Shown here one piece after another: positions 5,961 to 8,538 of a stretch of DNA of 8,538 nt. The stretch's first letter is position 1; the number at the start of each line of letters is the position of its first letter. The DNA is from Firmicutes bacterium CAG:124. GTDB lineage: Bacteria; Bacillota; Clostridia; Oscillospirales; Oscillospiraceae. The translations under genes were made by a program, and so were the position numbers. Under the pieces are notes generated by a model that made no database searches, was not told the DNA's origin, and saw only the letters and a program-made list of their open reading frames with translations. The DNA lies in contig HF990624.1 of NCBI GenBank assembly GCA_000432135.1, positions 7,727 to 16,264 of the forward strand, given 5' to 3'.

Positions 5961-6839
5961 ATGAAAATGGAATACACACCCATCCCGCTTGTCACGGTTT
6001 TTGACGTGGATGCCATCGTGAATATCTCGTATTACAAGCTGGAAAACGGCTATGTTTTCTCCGGCGAGTCGCACTTTTTCTGGGAGTTTATCTATGTTGA
6101 CCGCGGCAGCATCGTTGTCACTGCCGGGGCGGACAAGTATTTTCTAAAGGCCGGCGAGCTGGCGTTTCACTGCCCGTATGAGTTTCATTCGTTCCAGTCG
6201 GTCGGCGCAAGTGACGTGATGGTGGTGGCGTTCTGCTGCGAAAGCGAAGCCATGCACCGGCTGGAAAAAAAGGTTCTGCTGCTGCACCAGCGCGAGAAGC
6301 AGTGCCTCAAGCCGCTGATGGACGAGGCGCAGCAGGCGTATCAGTATTTTGAAAACGATCCCGCGCTGGTCAATCTGCGTAAAAAGCCCACCGCCCCGTG
6401 GGGCAGCGACCAGCTGATCAAGCTCTATCTGGAGCAGCTGTTCATCTGCATCTGCCGCCGCGACGACAATGTCCGCTTTTCCCAGCGCGCCATCACATCC
6501 ACGCAGTTTCACCAGCATCTGCTGCTGGCGCAGCAGGCGCGCGACTATCTTGCCGCGCACTATTCCGAGTCCATCACGCTTCCATCGCTGGCCGCGGCGC
6601 TCGGCATAAGCGTCTCACAGCTCAAGCGCGTGTTCCACGAGCAGATCGGCCAGAGCATGGTGCGCTATCTCACGGCGCTGCGCATCGGCGAGGCAAAGCG
6701 TCTGATCCGCGAGGGAAACCTCACGTTCACACAGATCGCCGAGCGCATCGGCATTGAGAGCATCTACTATTTCTCCAATCTTTTTAAAAAGCAAACGGGC
6801 ATGAGCCCCACGGAATACGAAAAAACACTCAAGGAATAA
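5961..6839 (+). CDS. AraC-family transcriptional regulator
   Basis: A 292-residue cytoplasmic DNA-binding protein. The N-terminal half (about residues 10-110) looks like an AraC-type cupin sensor, with alternating strands such as WEFIYVDRGSIVVTAG, then LKAGELAFHCPYEFHSF. The C-terminal domain (about 192-287) has both AraC helix-turn-helix units: LPSLAAALGISVSQLKRVFHEQIGQSM and FTQIAERIGIESIYYFSNLFKKQTGMSPTEY, the latter being the family signature. It is transcribed divergently from the TIM-barrel/oxidoreductase operon, whose promoter carries 21-bp-spaced direct repeats, so it is probably the ligand-responsive activator of that operon and perhaps of the other genes here. The inducer, presumably the imported sugar or a derivative, is unknown. 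An ATG four codons upstream is possible but has no usable ribosome-binding spacing. Confidence 0.92.
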   Translation: MKMEYTPIPLVTVFDVDAIVNISYYKLENGYVFSGESHFFWEFIYVDRGSIVVTAGADKYFLKAGELAFHCPYEFHSFQSVGASDVMVVAFCCESEAMHRLEKKVLLLHQREKQCLKPLMDEAQQAYQYFENDPALVNLRKKPTAPWGSDQLIKLYLEQLFICICRRDDNVRFSQRAITSTQFHQHLLLAQQARDYLAAHYSESITLPSLAAALGISVSQLKRVFHEQIGQSMVRYLTALRIGEAKRLIREGNLTFTQIAERIGIESIYYFSNLFKKQTGMSPTEYEKTLKE

Positions 6840-6852
6840 AGGAGTATCTAAA

Positions 6853-7458
6853 ATGCGAAGCTATGTTCTGAAAAAGGTCACATCCGCCCCCGATTGGGAC
6901 ACAATTGACGCACTTCCGATTGACAACCTCCAGTGGACAAATCCCCCGGTCGATATCCGTGCACAGGGGCAGCTCTGCTGGGACGAAGCGGCGATCTATG
7001 TTCGCCTGCGCGCGTGGGAAACAGAAATCCGCGCCGAGCACAGCGGACTTTTGCAGTCGGTCTGCGAGGACAGCTGTCTGGAATTTTTCCTCCGTCCCAC
7101 CGACGATCTGCGCTATTTCAACTTCGAATTTAACCCAAATTGTGCGTTATATCTCGGATATGGCACAAATGTGACGGAATTGACGCGTCTGATTGTTGCC
7201 GACGAGCCCGCGCTGTTCCAGCCAAAGGCCGCGCGCCTGTCCGATGGCTGGGAGATCACCTACCGTGTGCCGTTTGCGTTTATCCGCCGGTTTTTCCCGG
7301 ACTTTACACCGTGCGAGGGGCTTGCCATGTACGGCAACTGCTATAAGTGCGGCGATCTGACCGTGCGACAGCACTACCTGTCGTGGAATCCCATGCGCTG
7401 TGACACGCCGCAGTTCCACCGGCCGCAGGATTTTGGCCGCCTGATTCTGGGCGATTGA
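6853..7458 (+). CDS. CBM9-like (carbohydrate-binding family 9-like) cytoplasmic protein
   Basis: A 201-residue protein with no signal peptide or membrane segment, so probably cytoplasmic. It resembles stand-alone family-9-like carbohydrate-binding (DOMON-like beta-sandwich) proteins of Bacillota. Motifs seen: EDSCLEFFLRP at 72-82, YFNFEFNPNCALYLGYG at 88-104, WEITYRVPFAFI at 133-144, GNCYKCGDLT at 161-170, HYLSWNP at 174-180 and FHRPQDFGRLIL at 188-199. The whole chain is this one domain; no catalytic domain is attached. It starts 13 bp after the AraC stop, and its ribosome-binding site AAAGGAG overlaps that stop codon, so the two are very likely co-transcribed and translationally coupled. 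An intracellular role such as binding the sugar ligand, or helping the regulator sense it, is inference; its biochemical function is not known. Confidence 0.85.
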   Translation: MRSYVLKKVTSAPDWDTIDALPIDNLQWTNPPVDIRAQGQLCWDEAAIYVRLRAWETEIRAEHSGLLQSVCEDSCLEFFLRPTDDLRYFNFEFNPNCALYLGYGTNVTELTRLIVADEPALFQPKAARLSDGWEITYRVPFAFIRRFFPDFTPCEGLAMYGNCYKCGDLTVRQHYLSWNPMRCDTPQFHRPQDFGRLILGD

Positions 7459-7525
7459 CCGGATTCTGTGAAAAATCCACAAATTTCATTTCTAAAATCT
7501 ATTTAAAAATACCCCCTGTCCCGAA

Positions 7526-7554
7526 TTGACACCCGAAAAGCCGCGTGGTATGAT
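7526..7554 (+). promoter_or_regulatory. Strong promoter of the NagB-like gene
   Basis: A perfect -35 TTGACA (7526-7531), the ideal 17-base spacer and -10 TATGAT (7549-7554, five of six). Transcription would start near 7561, giving a leader of about 48 bases. It shows that the NagB-like gene is not solely dependent on read-through from the AraC/CBM9 operon. I found no copy of the 21-bp direct repeat here. Confidence 0.8.
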
Positions 7555-7571
7555 GAACTTACAGAATACCT

Positions 7572-7585
7572 GCGGCTTTCGCCGC
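7572..7585 (+). other. Small hairpin near the 5' end of the NagB-like mRNA
   Basis: GCGGC (7572-7576) and GCCGC (7581-7585) pair around TTTC. It lies about ten bases from the predicted transcript start and eight bases before the AAGGAGGT ribosome-binding site, without masking it. A 5' stabilising stem is plausible; there is no U-tract for termination. Confidence 0.4.
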
Positions 7586-7608
7586 GCAATTTAAGGAGGT
7601 TTTCTATT

Positions 7609-8538
7609 ATGAACATGGTCGATACCCTCAAGGGTTCCTATTTTTCCGAAGTTCTGCCCGAGGGCTGGGACATTTCCAAGATTTATGACTGCGTCTCCAA
7701 CGATCCATCTTCCGTCGGCGAGCGCCAGAGCTTCTGGAACGATGGCTTCCGTCCCGTCGAGTGCACGAACCTTGAAGAGTTCGGCGCATACATGGGTCAC
7801 GAAATTGCCATGCAGATCAGGCTCACCAAGGAAGAGGGCAGAAAGCTGATTCTCATCCTGCCGGTTGGCCCGATGGGCATGTACAAGTGGGCGGTCTATT
7901 TCCTGAAAGAGTGGAATGTGGACTGCAAGCACGTCTACGGCTTCAACATGGACGAGTGGGCTGACGCCGAGGGCAATACGCTGCCCGCATCCGACCCCGC
8001 CGCGTTCCAGAACGCCATGACCGGCGCGTTCTACGGCCCGCTCGGCGAGCAGACTGTCCCCGAAAATCAGCGCAACTTTGCAACCAAGGAAAATCTGCCC
8101 ACCTATCCGGAGAAAATCCGCAAGCTGAAGGCTGAGGGTGCAAAGCAGGTTCTGGTCTACGGCATCGGCCGTATGTGCCATATTGCATTCTGGGAGCCGC
8201 ACTTTGCCAAGGACTACGCCTCCTATGAGGACTGGAAAGCAGCCGAGTACCGCGTCGGCGCGCGTCTGCATCCGTTCACCATCGAGCAGAACGCCATCAC
8301 GTCGTTCCGCTCCAGCTGGCCGCTGATTCCGTGCTATGCCAACACCATCGGCCCGTGGATCATCTTCAACTCCGACTACGCCATCGGCGGCGCAGACGGC
8401 GTTCTGTCCCGCGGTATGCAGTGGCAGGGCATGAGCTTCTGGATGACGCTGCGCTATGGCCCGTGCCAGTACGTCACGTCCAGCAACATTCCCACCATGC
8501 CCGGTAAGCTGTTCTATATGAAAGAGCTGGCCGGCCCC
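7609..8538 (+). CDS. NagB-like glucosamine-6-phosphate deaminase/isomerase homologue (partial, C-terminus cut)
   Basis: 310 codons, open to the right edge with no stop. NagB enzymes interconvert glucosamine-6-phosphate and fructose-6-phosphate plus ammonia. Seen here: a loop region LPVGPMGMYK (84-93) where NagB has LPTGGTP, FNMDEW at 112-117 (Asp115 matches the catalytic proton-exchange Asp72 of E. coli NagB), and GIGRMCHIAFWEP at 185-197. The last matches NagB GxGxDGHIAFNEP: His191 and Glu196 correspond to His143 and Glu148, but Met189-Cys190 replace Asp141-Gly142. TMPGKLFYMKEL near the end resembles the NagB C-terminal region, so little is missing. The chain is longer than E. coli NagB (266 residues), with extra sequence at the N-terminus and before the last helices. 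The start is fixed by AAGGAGGT nine bases before ATG. It is probably an amino-sugar deaminase/isomerase paralogue with altered substrate. Confidence 0.8.
   Translation, partial: MNMVDTLKGSYFSEVLPEGWDISKIYDCVSNDPSSVGERQSFWNDGFRPVECTNLEEFGAYMGHEIAMQIRLTKEEGRKLILILPVGPMGMYKWAVYFLKEWNVDCKHVYGFNMDEWADAEGNTLPASDPAAFQNAMTGAFYGPLGEQTVPENQRNFATKENLPTYPEKIRKLKAEGAKQVLVYGIGRMCHIAFWEPHFAKDYASYEDWKAAEYRVGARLHPFTIEQNAITSFRSSWPLIPCYANTIGPWIIFNSDYAIGGADGVLSRGMQWQGMSFWMTLRYGPCQYVTSSNIPTMPGKLFYMKELAGP

Noticed and set aside
7461..7478. A terminator after the CBM9-like gene formed by GGATT and AATCC
   Set aside because: The stem is only five AT-containing pairs with an eight-base loop and no following U-tract, too weak to call.
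7591..8271. A 226-codon minus-strand open frame across the NagB-like gene
   Set aside because: The plus strand has a strong promoter, ribosome-binding site and NagB motifs; the minus frame has none.
1..8538. CRISPR arrays, tRNA or rRNA genes, insertion sequences or phage integration sites
   Set aside because: No regularly spaced repeats, cloverleaf-like segments, transposase or integrase coding sequence, or terminal inverted repeats were seen.

Overview
The window looks like a carbohydrate-utilisation locus from a fairly GC-rich Gram-positive anaerobe, probably a gut Clostridia member (Bacillota, Oscillospirales-like). The basis is strong AGGAGG ribosome-binding sites, vegetative-type promoters, a lipoprotein with an MKKL...LVAC signal, and the family mix: an RbsA/RbsC-type sugar ABC transporter, PIG-L deacetylase, Gfo/Idh/MocA oxidoreductase, xylose-isomerase-like TIM barrel, AraC regulator, intracellular CBM9-like protein and a NagB-like protein. 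The taxon is inferred from style, not from a marker gene.

Layout. Left block (1-3691, minus strand): a promoter at 3662-3691 drives a PIG-L/LmbE deacetylase, an ABC permease, a two-domain ABC ATPase, and the start of a lipoprotein, most likely the sugar-binding protein, which runs off the left edge. Middle block (3862-5907, minus strand): a promoter at 5880-5907 drives a sugar-phosphate-isomerase/epimerase-type TIM barrel and a Gfo/Idh/MocA dehydrogenase, followed by a perfect 15-bp hairpin. Right block (5848-8538, plus strand): an AraC-family regulator and a coupled CBM9-like gene, then a well-formed promoter at 7526-7554 for a NagB-like sugar deaminase/isomerase homologue cut by the right edge.

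How it may work together (inference). An ABC transporter delivers unphosphorylated sugar, and PIG-L enzymes usually act on unphosphorylated N-acetylated sugars. The NagB-like protein keeps the FNMDE and HIAFxEP motifs, but the first Asp of the DGH motif is replaced and the phosphate-loop region is degenerate. No kinase or PTS component is visible. The locus could therefore be a non-phosphorylative or unusual amino-sugar/N-acetyl-glycoside pathway: import, deacetylation, oxidation/isomerisation, then deamination or isomerisation.

Regulation. The 134-bp divergent region between the TIM barrel and the AraC gene is the most structured DNA in the window. One palindrome (9-bp arms, 3-bp centre) contains the -10 box of both divergent promoters. 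A perfect 9-bp direct repeat spaced exactly 21 bp abuts the -35 of the catabolic promoter, which is the classical geometry of an AraC-type activator site. A weaker 21-bp-spaced repeat lies upstream of the deacetylase/transporter promoter.
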